In this document: positions 1 to 7,782 of the stretch, piece after piece
How the letters are laid out: every line of letters begins with the position of its first letter
Position numbering within the stretch: position 1 is the stretch's first letter
NCBI GenBank assembly: GCA_946478975.1
Contig: CAMLEO010000042.1
Coordinates: 1-34,185, forward strand
Direction of reading: 5' to 3'
DNA from: an uncultured Steroidobacter sp.
GTDB taxonomy: Bacteria > Pseudomonadota > Gammaproteobacteria > Steroidobacterales > Steroidobacteraceae
DNA length: 34,185 nt
Translations under genes and position numbers: made by a program
Notes under the pieces: generated by a model
What the model was told of the DNA's origin: nothing
The model's input: only the letters and a program-made list of their open reading frames with translations
The model's database searches: none

Positions 1-1
1 G

Positions 2-2920
2 CGGACAGTTTCCCGAGCTCGTCCGCGCAGTCGAGTCGGTGCCCGGCGTCTTCACGGCGTACCCCACGGCGTCGAGCCGAACGATCCGGATCTGCCGGGC
101 ACGGTGCGCTCGTTGTTTGCACCCAAAGAGGGCGGGCTGTGGATCGGCTTCGCCTTCGGCGGCGTCGCCTTCTGGAAGGACGGCAAGATCAAGAGCTACT
201 CCATCGCGGACGGCGTGCCCGAAGGCAAAGTGCTCTCGATCGAAGCGGATGCCGACGGCGGGATCTGGATCGCGACCGGCACCGGTCTCGCGCGCTTCGA
301 TGGTGCAGGTTGGAATGTCATCGGCAAGGATTGGAACATCCCTATCGGCGCTGCGCGCTACATACATCTGGATCGCCAGCATCGATTGTGGGTCGCGACC
401 GCCGATGCATTGTTCTATCTGCCGCCGGGCGAGCGCAAATTTCGAGCCACGGGGCTGCAGGTGAAATGGATCGGCGACATGGCGGAAGACCGTGCGGGGC
501 GATTGTGGGTTGCCGAGAGTTCCGAGTTCGTGCATCCGCTGGAGCGAACCGCCGACGCTGCAGGCATCGAACATTGGAGCTTCGCGCAGCCGCAAGTTCG
601 CATCAACTCCGCGGGCATGCTGTTCGATAGCGAAGGCGCGTTGTGGATCAACACGCTCGGCGATGGCATGCGGCGCTTGAGCCTCGCGGACCAGCGACGC
701 ACGCAACCCATCGTGCTCGACGACGACAGCATCGAAACATTCACGCACATCAACGGCCTGACCGCGAATTACGTCTGGCCGATCTTGAAAGACCGCGAAG
801 GCAACATCTGGGTCGGCACCAGCGCCGGGCTCGATCGTTTTCGCGTCAGCCCGTTCGTGAAGTCACGCTTTCCACCCGGCGCCCACGATTTCGCAATGGT
901 CGCGGACGACAGCGGCGGCATCTGGGCGGGCACGACCAATCGCGAACTCATGCGCCTGTCCGGCACGACGCTGACGCGTTTCCCTCAAGTGCCGCAGTTC
1001 GTCACCTGCGCATATCGCGAACCGGACGGCTCGCTGCTGTTCGGCGCACGCGACGGCCTGTGGCAAATGCGCGAGAACAAAGTCACCAAGCTCACCGCAC
1101 TTCCAGGCAACACGGTCGATCGCTCCGTGCAAGCGCTGGTCAGAGATCGTTCCGGGGCGCTGTGGGTGTCGCTCAAAGCGCCGGAAGGATTGGCCAGGTT
1201 CGTAAACGGACAATGGTCGGCCGTCACGCTGGCCGAAGCGCCCGAGCAGATCAGCCCGAATGTGATGATCGCCGATGCAACGGGCGCGCTTTGGTTGGGT
1301 TACCACGGCAACGTCGTGCTCCGGGTCGATGGCGATCGTGTGCAACGATTCTCCACCGAGGACGGCTTGAGCATCGGCAACGTGTTCTCGTTGCATCAAT
1401 CCGCCGATGTTTTGTGGGCCGGCGGCGTGCGCGGCCTCGCGTATTTCGACGGCCAGAAGTTTCATAACTTGTATCTGGGCGAAGGTCCGCCGCTGCAGAA
1501 CGTTACAGCCATCATGGAAACGGCCGATGCTAGTTTGTGGCTGCATGCGGTGCCCGGCGTGTTTTATCTGCCCGCCGCCGAGGTCCGGCACGCACGCGAA
1601 GACTCGAAGTATCGAGCACAGTTTCGAACTTTCGATTTTCTCGACGGCTTGCCTGGCCGACCCTCGCTGTCGCTGCCGCTGCCGACTGCCATCGACGGCG
1701 TTGGCGGCCGCCTTTGGTTTGCGACCAGCGACGGCGTCGCATGGATCGACCCAGGCGACATCGGCTACAACCCGATCGCTCCTTACGTCACGATCCGTGC
1801 GTTGCGCGCCAATGGCGTGAGTTATTCGCCGAGTGCGAATCTCACATTGCCGAAGCGCACCGAAAACCTGCAGATCGACTACGCAGCGTTGAGCCTGTCG
1901 GTGCCGCAGCGAATTCGCTATCGCTACAAGCTCGAAGGCCTGGATCGCGACTGGCAGGATCCCGGGCAGCGGCGCGAAGCCATCTACACCAATCTCGATC
2001 CAGGGCAGTACCGCTTTCGCGTGATTGCCGCGAACAACGATGGCGTCTGGAACGAAACCGGCGCAACGCTGGATTTTTCGATCACGCCGGCATTCACACA
2101 AACGTACTGGTTCGTGGCGCTGTGCGTGCTCGCAGCAGCCATAGTTTTATTCGCCGCATACGTGATTCGCATGCGCAACGTTGCGGCTCGCATCAAAGGA
2201 AGACTGGAAGAGCGAATCAACGAGCGTGAGCGCATCGCGCGCGAGTTGCACGACACGCTGCTTCAAGGCGTGCAAGGCGTGATCCTGCGATTCCAGGCCG
2301 CGATGGATCGCATTCCCGAGAACGAGCCGGCGCGCCATGCATTGGCCAAGGCGCTGGATCGTGCCGACGACGTGCTGGTCGAAGGTCGCGATCGCGTGAA
2401 GGATCTGCGCTCGTCGGCGACTGACGCCGTTGATCTGCCCACGGTGGTCGAAAAAACCGGTGAAGAATTCGCGCGCGATTATCCAGCGCAGTTTCAGCTG
2501 ACCATCACCGGCACGCCACGAGCACTGCACCCGGTGGTGCGGGACGAGGTGTACGCGATCGTGAGGGAAGCGCTCGCGAATGCGTTCCGACACGCGCATG
2601 CAACTCACATCGAAGTCGAAATCGTCTATGATCGCCGCGAGCTGCGCCTGCACGTGCGCGATGACGGTCGCGGCATCGATGGTCCGATCCTGGCCGCCGG
2701 CGGCCGTCGCGAACATTGGGGCCTGACCGGCATGCGCGAACGGGCCCGCCAGATCCGTGCTCATTTTCAGCTGTGGAGCCGGCCCGGCGCCGGCGCCGAG
2801 ATCGAGCTGCGCATTCCTGCCGCCCTTGCTTATCGAACCCGACCGCGCGTGCCCGGCTGGCGCCGCTGGTTCGCGATCGAGCCCGACGCCGAGACTGAAA
2901 CCGGCGACACCGAATCATGA
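2..2920 (+). CDS. Hybrid-periplasmic two-component sensor histidine kinase (Reg_prop propeller, Y_Y_Y, HisKA_3, HATPase), 5' truncated
   Basis: Inner-membrane sensor kinase whose periplasmic part is a two-bladed-propeller type sensor. Numbering from the first in-frame GTG (104), residues 1-580 carry repeated Reg_prop blades with W-I-G/W-V-G motifs (GGLWIGF, GGIWIAT, GNIWVGT). A Y_Y_Y domain follows at about 590-664 and one transmembrane helix at about 668-690. The HisKA_3 H-box RELHDTLLQG places the phosphoacceptor at His716. The HATPase_c domain (N-box REALANAFRHAH, then DDGRGI and GLTGMRERA) spans about 818-905. The frame stays open to the window edge and reads GVEPNDPDLPGTV before the GTG, so the true start probably lies outside the window. 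The stop overlaps the start of the next gene (ATGA), so kinase and regulator are translationally coupled. The stimulus is unknown; kinases of this architecture often sit near carbohydrate genes. Confidence 0.93.
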   Translation, partial: RTVSRARPRSRVGARRLHGVPHGVEPNDPDLPGTVRSLFAPKEGGLWIGFAFGGVAFWKDGKIKSYSIADGVPEGKVLSIEADADGGIWIATGTGLARFDGAGWNVIGKDWNIPIGAARYIHLDRQHRLWVATADALFYLPPGERKFRATGLQVKWIGDMAEDRAGRLWVAESSEFVHPLERTADAAGIEHWSFAQPQVRINSAGMLFDSEGALWINTLGDGMRRLSLADQRRTQPIVLDDDSIETFTHINGLTANYVWPILKDREGNIWVGTSAGLDRFRVSPFVKSRFPPGAHDFAMVADDSGGIWAGTTNRELMRLSGTTLTRFPQVPQFVTCAYREPDGSLLFGARDGLWQMRENKVTKLTALPGNTVDRSVQALVRDRSGALWVSLKAPEGLARFVNGQWSAVTLAEAPEQISPNVMIADATGALWLGYHGNVVLRVDGDRVQRFSTEDGLSIGNVFSLHQSADVLWAGGVRGLAYFDGQKFHNLYLGEGPPLQNVTAIMETADASLWLHAVPGVFYLPAAEVRHAREDSKYRAQFRTFDFLDGLPGRPSLSLPLPTAIDGVGGRLWFATSDGVAWIDPGDIGYNPIAPYVTIRALRANGVSYSPSANLTLPKRTENLQIDYAALSLSVPQRIRYRYKLEGLDRDWQDPGQRREAIYTNLDPGQYRFRVIAANNDGVWNETGATLDFSITPAFTQTYWFVALCVLAAAIVLFAAYVIRMRNVAARIKGRLEERINERERIARELHDTLLQGVQGVILRFQAAMDRIPENEPARHALAKALDRADDVLVEGRDRVKDLRSSATDAVDLPTVVEKTGEEFARDYPAQFQLTITGTPRALHPVVRDEVYAIVREALANAFRHAHATHIEVEIVYDRRELRLHVRDDGRGIDGPILAAGGRREHWGLTGMRERARQIRAHFQLWSRPGAGAEIELRIPAALAYRTRPRVPGWRRWFAIEPDAETETGDTES

Positions 2921-3549
2921 ACGACACCGCCCAACGCATTCGCATCCTCGCCGTCGACGATCACCCCATGCTGCGGGAGGGACTGGCGTCGGTGATCGAA
3001 GCTCAGGCCGACATGGTGCTGGTCGGCGAAGCCGCGACCGGCCGCGAAGCCATCGAGAGCTTTCGCACGCTGCAGCCGGATGTGACGTTGATGGACTTGC
3101 AGATGCCGGACATGAACGGCATCGATGCGATCAACGCGATCCGCGGCGAGTTTCCAGAGGCGCGCATCGTCGTGCTCACTACATACAAAGGCGACGTGCA
3201 AGCACTGCGAGCCTTGAAGGCGGGCGCCGCCGGTTACTTGCTCAAGAGCATGCTGCGCAAGGAGCTGCTGGAAACGATTCGCGTGGTTCACTCGGGGCGC
3301 CGGCGCGTGCCGGCGGAAATCGCGATGGACATCGCCGTGCACGCTGCGGACGATGCGCTCACGGAACGTGAGATTGCCGTGCTCAAACGAGTCGCGGTCG
3401 GCAACGCGAACAAACAAATCGCTGCGATCCTCGGCATCTCCGAAGAGACGGTGAAGGCTCACATGAAAAACATCCTGGCAAAGCTGGCGGCGAACGACCG
3501 CACTCACGCGGTCACGATTGCGCTGAATCGCGGCATCATCGACGCTTAA
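2917..3549 (+). CDS. NarL/FixJ-family response regulator (receiver + LuxR-type HTH)
   Basis: DNA-binding response regulator, 210 residues, the usual length. The receiver domain (7-122) has the acidic pair Asp14/Asp15, phosphoacceptor Asp60 in LMDLQMPDMNG, Thr88/Thr89 and the conserved Lys110. A LuxR-type helix-turn-helix fills 148-205 (LTEREIAVLKRVAVGNANKQ, then EETVKAHMKNIL). The ATG overlaps the kinase stop by 4 bases, so the pair forms one operon, and HisKA_3 kinases normally phosphorylate this regulator class. The end overlaps the convergent LysR gene by 4 bases. Confidence 0.95.
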   Translation: MNDTAQRIRILAVDDHPMLREGLASVIEAQADMVLVGEAATGREAIESFRTLQPDVTLMDLQMPDMNGIDAINAIRGEFPEARIVVLTTYKGDVQALRALKAGAAGYLLKSMLRKELLETIRVVHSGRRRVPAEIAMDIAVHAADDALTEREIAVLKRVAVGNANKQIAAILGISEETVKAHMKNILAKLAANDRTHAVTIALNRGIIDA

Positions 3550-4523
3550 CGAAGCCCCTCGCCCTGCGGTTTGTTCAGCAACCTGTCAGGATGCGAGCAC
3601 GCCGTGCTGATCTCCTCGCGGATGATTTGCGCGAAGCGCAGCAGGCCTGGCCCCGCTCCCTCACGATCCGCGAACACCAGGTAGAGCTGACCGACCAACT
3701 CGCGCGGCTCGCTCAGCGGCAGCTCTTTCAGCTCGCCGCTGGATAACTCGGGAAATATCTTGTACTGAGGCAGCCACGCAAAACCGAAGCCGCGAGACAC
3801 CGCGCCGATCGAAGTGCTCATGTTGCTCACAGTCCAGCGCTGAGTCGCTTCGAGCGTGCGAACTTTCTTGTCGCGCCTGGTGCCGGTGTCTCGCACGACG
3901 ATGTGCCGATGTTTGCGCAGATCGCGCATCTCCACCGGCCGGCCGAGCTTGTGCAGCTCATGGTCGGGATGCGCGACCGGAACGAATTTGACGTCGAAAA
4001 TCTTCTCGCCGCCGTAGCCGGGCGGCACCGTGCCCATGATCGCGAGGTCCACTTTCTTGGTCAGCAGCGCCTCGGTGGTGCCTTCCAGCACCGACTCGTA
4101 CCATTCGACGCGCGTCTGCGGGCTTTCGAGCCCGAGCCGTTGCAAACATCGAAACATCAGCCAGTTTGGAAACAACACTTCCACCGCAATGGAAATTTCC
4201 GCTTCCCAACCGGCAGACGCTTTGCCCGCGGCTCGCTCGATTGCATCGGCGTCTTCGAGCAGCTGGCGCGCGCGTTGATATAACATCTCGCCAATCGACG
4301 TCAGCTTGGCCTTGCGGCCCTGGATCTCGAACGCGCTCACGCCGAGCGTCGACTCCAGCTTCTGCACGGCATAGGTCACAGACGACTGGCTCTTATGCAG
4401 CGCTGCGGCCGCCTGGGCATAGCCGCCCGCCTCCACGACGGCCGTCAGGCAGCGCCACTGCTCCAGGCTGATGTGGGGCAAACGCATTGTTTGCACAGGC
4501 TTTTTTCGGGTCACGGTGGCCAT
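3546..4523 (-). CDS. LysR-family transcriptional regulator
   Basis: LysR-type regulator, 325 residues from the first ATG. The N-terminal winged HTH is at about 16-76 (GGYAQAAAALHKSQSSVTYA) and is followed by a linker helix and the periplasmic-binding-like effector domain (about 105-305). A second ATG at residue 13 (MRLPHISLEQW) would give a length closer to most LysR proteins, so the start is uncertain. It is divergent from an azoreductase gene across 113 bases that hold a symmetric T-N11-A box. The obvious inference is that it controls that gene and itself in response to a quinone, azo or other electrophilic ligand. The ligand cannot be read from the sequence. Confidence 0.93.
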   Translation of the reverse strand: MATVTRKKPVQTMRLPHISLEQWRCLTAVVEAGGYAQAAAALHKSQSSVTYAVQKLESTLGVSAFEIQGRKAKLTSIGEMLYQRARQLLEDADAIERAAGKASAGWEAEISIAVEVLFPNWLMFRCLQRLGLESPQTRVEWYESVLEGTTEALLTKKVDLAIMGTVPPGYGGEKIFDVKFVPVAHPDHELHKLGRPVEMRDLRKHRHIVVRDTGTRRDKKVRTLEATQRWTVSNMSTSIGAVSRGFGFAWLPQYKIFPELSSGELKELPLSEPRELVGQLYLVFADREGAGPGLLRFAQIIREEISTACSHPDRLLNKPQGEGLR

Positions 4524-4590
4524 TTATCTACCCATCCGATCATTTCCAGCTAAAATTTGCGCTTTTTTATCGACTGGCTCAATACTTAAA

Positions 4591-4603
4591 TACGGATACC
4601 GTA
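4591..4603. promoter_or_regulatory. Candidate LysR operator (T-N11-A dyad)
   Basis: TACGGATACCGTA is a perfect dyad with 5-base arms and a 3-base centre. It fits the T-N11-A consensus of LysR-type regulators exactly. It lies in the divergent lysR-azoR spacer, centred about 40 bases before the azoR start. Assignment as operator is inference from position and symmetry. Confidence 0.5.
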
Positions 4604-4636
4604 AAAACAAGCCCCAGATCCCTTGGGAGGTATCCG

Positions 4637-5245
4637 ATGAGTACGTTGTTACAGATCAATGCCAGCCTCGCCGGCGCGACCGGCCAGTCGTCCCTGCTCG
4701 CCGATCATTTCGTCACTGACTGGATTGCGAACCATCCGGGCGGGCACGTCATCAAGCGCGATCTGGCCGCCGATCCCGTGCCTCATCTCACGGCGGAACG
4801 TTTTCAGGCGTTCCTGTCGCAGCCCGAAGCTCGCACGGCCCAGCAGAAGGCGATCAGCGAATATTCCGACGCGCTGATCGAAGAGTTGCGGAACGCGGAC
4901 ACCATTGTGTTCGCAGTGCCGATGTACAACTTCAGCGTGCCTTCGACCTTGCGCGCATATTTCGATCACATCGCCCGCGCCGGCGTGACGTTTCGCTATA
5001 CGCAGAACGGTCCGGAAGGTCTGTTGAAAGGCAAGAAGGCGTATATCTTCATTGCTCGCGGCGGCATCTACTCCAATGGAGTCGACACGCAGACGCCATA
5101 TCTGAAGCAGTTCCTCGCCTTCATCGGCATCACCGATGTGCAGTTCGTGTACGCGGAAGGATTGCACATGGGCGATGACGTTCGTCAGCAGGCCCTGAAC
5201 GCTGCTCATCACGCGATTCACGATCTGCTGCCGCACGCGGCATGA
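4637..5245 (+). CDS. azoR: FMN-dependent NADH:quinone oxidoreductase / azoreductase
   Basis: Cytosolic flavodoxin-fold enzyme, 202 residues, matching the AzoR family length. It reduces quinones and azo bonds with NAD(P)H through bound FMN and protects against thiol-reactive electrophiles. Visible family marks are the N-terminal INASLAGATGQSS phosphate-binding region, the FMN-contact motif PMYNFSVPSTLRAYFDHI (MYNF at 96-99), and the ARGGIY loop (140-144). The start was chosen at ATG 4637 because GGGAGG lies at 4625-4630, 6 bases upstream. The longer upstream frame begins inside the promoter region and has no flavodoxin character. It is divergent from a LysR gene that probably regulates it. Confidence 0.95.
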   Translation: MSTLLQINASLAGATGQSSLLADHFVTDWIANHPGGHVIKRDLAADPVPHLTAERFQAFLSQPEARTAQQKAISEYSDALIEELRNADTIVFAVPMYNFSVPSTLRAYFDHIARAGVTFRYTQNGPEGLLKGKKAYIFIARGGIYSNGVDTQTPYLKQFLAFIGITDVQFVYAEGLHMGDDVRQQALNAAHHAIHDLLPHAA

Positions 5246-5257
5246 ACGTTTCGTCGG

Positions 5258-5282
5258 GCGGCGCGGGTTACACCTGCGCCGC
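5258..5282. terminator. Weak hairpin between convergent azoR and methyltransferase genes
   Basis: GCGGCGC and GCGCCGC form a 7-bp stem around an 11-base loop. It starts 13 bases after the azoR stop and reaches into the last codons of the convergent gene. No T-run follows, so it is only a possible bidirectional terminator. Confidence 0.25.
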
Positions 5283-6113
5283 GACGATCGCAGTTCGCTT
5301 GGGCACCGGCAGATCCAGCGGACGCTGGCTGAAGTAACGAATCTCCGCTTCCTTTGGCGACAGGAACTCGATGTTGCTGAAGCCAGCGCGGCGCAGTTTG
5401 ATCTCGATCGCGGCGGGCGTGAAAAAGCTGACCATGGGCTCGTTCATCTCCGCCGTGCGCGCTGCCACCCAGGCGGCAGCGGGATTCTTATCGTCCGGCG
5501 GCTGCGAAAATGTCAGCACGATTTCGCTGCCGGCCGGAAATCCGGCGACGAAGCGCAGCACTGCGTCGATGGCCGGCTCGTGCAGATACATCGTGACGCC
5601 TAGCCAGGAAAAGAACGTGGGCTGGTCGAGCGCCACGCCCTGACGTAACAAACCTTCCTGCAGCGACTCGCGCTCGAAGTCGACGCTCAGATAACTCACA
5701 TTCGACGCCGGTTGCAGATCGGCCGCGTTCATCAGCTGACGCTTGAACAGCTGCGTTTGTGGATGATCCACTTCCAGGATGCGCAACGGTTGCGCCCACT
5801 GCGGCTGCCGGAATGCGAATGTATCGAGCCCGGCACCGAGCAGGATGTACTGGGTGATGCCGCGCTGAACGGCTTCGGCCAGGCGGTCTTCGGTGAATCG
5901 CGAACGCAGCACCACGTGGGCGCGCAGCGCTTCGGCCATCGGCCGGCGATACGCGTCGGCATTGCCTTGAATGCGAACCTGCGCATCCGGGCCCAGCAGC
6001 CTGACCGCTACGGGATCGTCCAGCAGCCGTGGCTCGCCATCGAGCATCTGATGCGCGGCCCGCATGTATGCTGTGCCGAGCGCTGTTTGACTCGCTGCCT
6101 GATTCGGTTCCAT
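5268..6113 (-). CDS. Class I SAM-dependent methyltransferase (LCM/TIGR00027-like)
   Basis: Predicted S-adenosylmethionine methyltransferase, 281 residues from ATG 6113. Family signs are the N-terminal TALGTAYMRAAHQMLD, the SAM-binding motif I QYILLGAGLDTFAFR (GAGLD at 93-97), the acidic strand EVDHP (114-118) and the FSWLGVTMYL motif typical of the leucine carboxyl methyltransferase-like group that includes O-methyltransferases of secondary metabolism. The frame extends upstream to 6224, but that segment has no family similarity, and GGGG lies 4 bases before ATG 6113. The substrate is unknown. It converges with azoR and diverges from the qseBC-like remnant. Confidence 0.85.
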   Translation of the reverse strand: MEPNQAASQTALGTAYMRAAHQMLDGEPRLLDDPVAVRLLGPDAQVRIQGNADAYRRPMAEALRAHVVLRSRFTEDRLAEAVQRGITQYILLGAGLDTFAFRQPQWAQPLRILEVDHPQTQLFKRQLMNAADLQPASNVSYLSVDFERESLQEGLLRQGVALDQPTFFSWLGVTMYLHEPAIDAVLRFVAGFPAGSEIVLTFSQPPDDKNPAAAWVAARTAEMNEPMVSFFTPAAIEIKLRRAGFSNIEFLSPKEAEIRYFSQRPLDLPVPKRTAIVAAQV

Positions 6114-6157
6114 AACGCCCCGACCATAACAGAGAGCACCGCTCGAAAGCGTCATAC

Positions 6158-6163
6158 TTGACA
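6158..6163 (+). promoter_or_regulatory. Possible -35 element upstream of the qseBC-like operon
   Basis: A perfect TTGACA lies 30 bases before the truncated regulator. No convincing -10 element follows at 16-18 bases (the position reads GAACGT), so the site is only tentative. Confidence 0.2.
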
Positions 6164-6192
6164 GCTGGTAGCCGGTCGCTGAACGTGCGCGC

Positions 6193-6354
6193 ATGCGCAT
6201 CCTGCTGGTGGAAGACGACAACATGATTGGTCAGAGCCTGAAACAGGCGCTGAGCGAAAACGGCCTGGCCGTGGATGGGTGCAGAAAGCTCGGTCAGGAC
6301 GTCATCCGTAACGTGCGTGGCCTCGGCTGGCGCGTGAGCAAGGAGTCGACGTGA
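6193..6354 (+). pseudogene. qseB: QseB/OmpR-type response regulator with a large in-frame internal deletion
   Basis: This 53-codon frame begins like a QseB receiver (MRILLVEDDNMIGQSLKQAL, then ENGLAVDG). At about residue 29 it jumps to the end of the winged-helix domain (RKLGQDVIRNVRGLGWRV), the recognition-wing sequence that closes OmpR/PhoB regulators. Family members are about 220 residues, so roughly 165 residues are missing. The lost part includes the phosphoacceptor Asp, the conserved Thr and Lys and the recognition helix. The reading frame is kept and the stop still overlaps the kinase start (GTGA), so the deletion is clean and translational coupling survives. The product cannot be a working regulator. 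It could be a folded-out remnant or an assembly artefact. Confidence 0.85.
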
Positions 6355-7706
6355 CCTCCTTGCGACATCAGCTGATGAAGTGGCTGCTGCCATTGTATGT
6401 GATCGCCGCCATCGTTGTGGCAATCGTCACGTATTACATCTACGGCAACATGGTTGCGTTCTTCATGGACAACCAGTTGCGGGTGTTCGCCGACTCGCAT
6501 GCCGTCGCGTCCGGGCCGACGCCGGCGTTTCGGCCGCTCACTCGATATAACGTCGTGCAAAAAGGCGACCTGGTGGTGCAGATCTGGGATCGCGACAATC
6601 GCCTGGTCACCAGTTCCTGGCCTGAGCTCGAACTGGAGCGTCAGCGCACCCAGGGTTTTCACGACGTGACGATCGGCGACACGCGTTGGCGCGTTTACAC
6701 GCTGCAGTCACCCGATCGGACCGTGCAGAGTGCGCAGAACCTCGAATTCCGCCGTCACATCGTCAAGACGCAGGCATTGCAGGCAGGCCTGCCCGTCGCG
6801 CTGCTGATTCCGATCTCGGCGATCATCCTTTGGTTTGGCATGCAGCCGGCGCTGCGCCGGCTGGAGCTGATCTCACAGGCCGCCTCACAACAAAACGAAC
6901 ATCGGTTGAGCGATCTGCCGGTGGAGCATGCGCCTTGTGAGATTCAGCCGCTGGTGCAGGCGATGAACACGCTGCTCGCTCGGCTGCGCGAGGCGTTCGC
7001 GTCTCAACGTCGCTTCGTGCAGGACGCCGCGCACGAACTGCGAACGCCGATCACTGCGATGAGCTTGCAGCTGGAAAATCTGAAGTCGCGCATGCCTGGC
7101 GCGAGCGCCACCGAGTTGGCTCAGCTGGAAGCCGGGCTCGCGCGCACGCGGCGGCTCGTCGAGCAGTTGTTACGATTGGCCCGACAGGAATCGCCGCGCA
7201 AAACTGATGCGCCTGTTTCTATTCAGCTCGACGCGCTGCTCAAGTCCAGCATTGCGGATTTCATGCCGTTGGCCGATCGACGCAAGATCGACCTGGGCTA
7301 CGCGGCTGACATCGACGCGACCGTGCTCGCGAATGAAGACGAGCTGTGCAGCCTGGTGCAGAACCTGCTCGACAACGCGCTTCGTTACACGCCCGAAGGC
7401 GGCATCGTCGATGTAACTTTGCATCAGGACACGGGCGTCGCCACGGTAGAGATCGCCGACAACGGCCCCGGCATTCCGCCGGAGCTGCTGCCGCGCGTGT
7501 GCGATCGTTTCTTCCGCATGGAAGATGCGGCGACCGAAGGCAGCGGCCTGGGCCTCGCGATCGCGAGGAACGCCGCCGAGCGCAATCGCATCGGCCTGGA
7601 GCTGGTCAACCGCACCGATGGCTCCGGCCTGATCGCTCGCCTGCGCTTCGAAACGGCGACGATGATCTCGCCCCAGACGAGAGTGGTCACGGAATCGCTC
7701 GTATAG
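6351..7706 (+). CDS. qseC: QseC-like sensor histidine kinase
   Basis: Inner-membrane sensor kinase of 451 residues, full length for QseC/PmrB-type kinases. TM1 is at about 10-31, the periplasmic 2CSK_N-like sensor at 32-140 and TM2 at about 143-165, followed by a HAMP-like linker. The HisKA motif RRFVQDAAHELRTPITAM has phosphoacceptor His228. The HATPase boxes are NLLDNALRYTPEGG (N), EIADNGPGIPPE (G1), FFRM (F) and GSGLGLAIA (G2). The GTG start overlaps the stop of the deleted regulator. With its partner destroyed, the kinase is either orphaned or signals to another OmpR-type regulator. No critical catalytic residue appears to be missing. Confidence 0.93.
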   Translation: MTSLRHQLMKWLLPLYVIAAIVVAIVTYYIYGNMVAFFMDNQLRVFADSHAVASGPTPAFRPLTRYNVVQKGDLVVQIWDRDNRLVTSSWPELELERQRTQGFHDVTIGDTRWRVYTLQSPDRTVQSAQNLEFRRHIVKTQALQAGLPVALLIPISAIILWFGMQPALRRLELISQAASQQNEHRLSDLPVEHAPCEIQPLVQAMNTLLARLREAFASQRRFVQDAAHELRTPITAMSLQLENLKSRMPGASATELAQLEAGLARTRRLVEQLLRLARQESPRKTDAPVSIQLDALLKSSIADFMPLADRRKIDLGYAADIDATVLANEDELCSLVQNLLDNALRYTPEGGIVDVTLHQDTGVATVEIADNGPGIPPELLPRVCDRFFRMEDAATEGSGLGLAIARNAAERNRIGLELVNRTDGSGLIARLRFETATMISPQTRVVTESLV

Positions 7707-7731
7707 CAACAGATATGCGTCTGCTGAAACA

Positions 7732-7765
7732 GCGTGGGCGTGGCTTCCCATGGCCACACCCACGC
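7732..7765 (-). terminator. Hairpin terminator of the glycoside hydrolase gene
   Basis: A 13-bp stem around an 8-base loop lies between the convergent kinase and glycosidase genes. On the minus strand all pairs hold, with one G-U, and TGTTTC follows. On the plus strand the same position is a C-A mismatch, so it fits better as the terminator of the minus-strand gene. Confidence 0.5.
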
Positions 7766-7782
7766 CTTTGACTCGATCGCGG

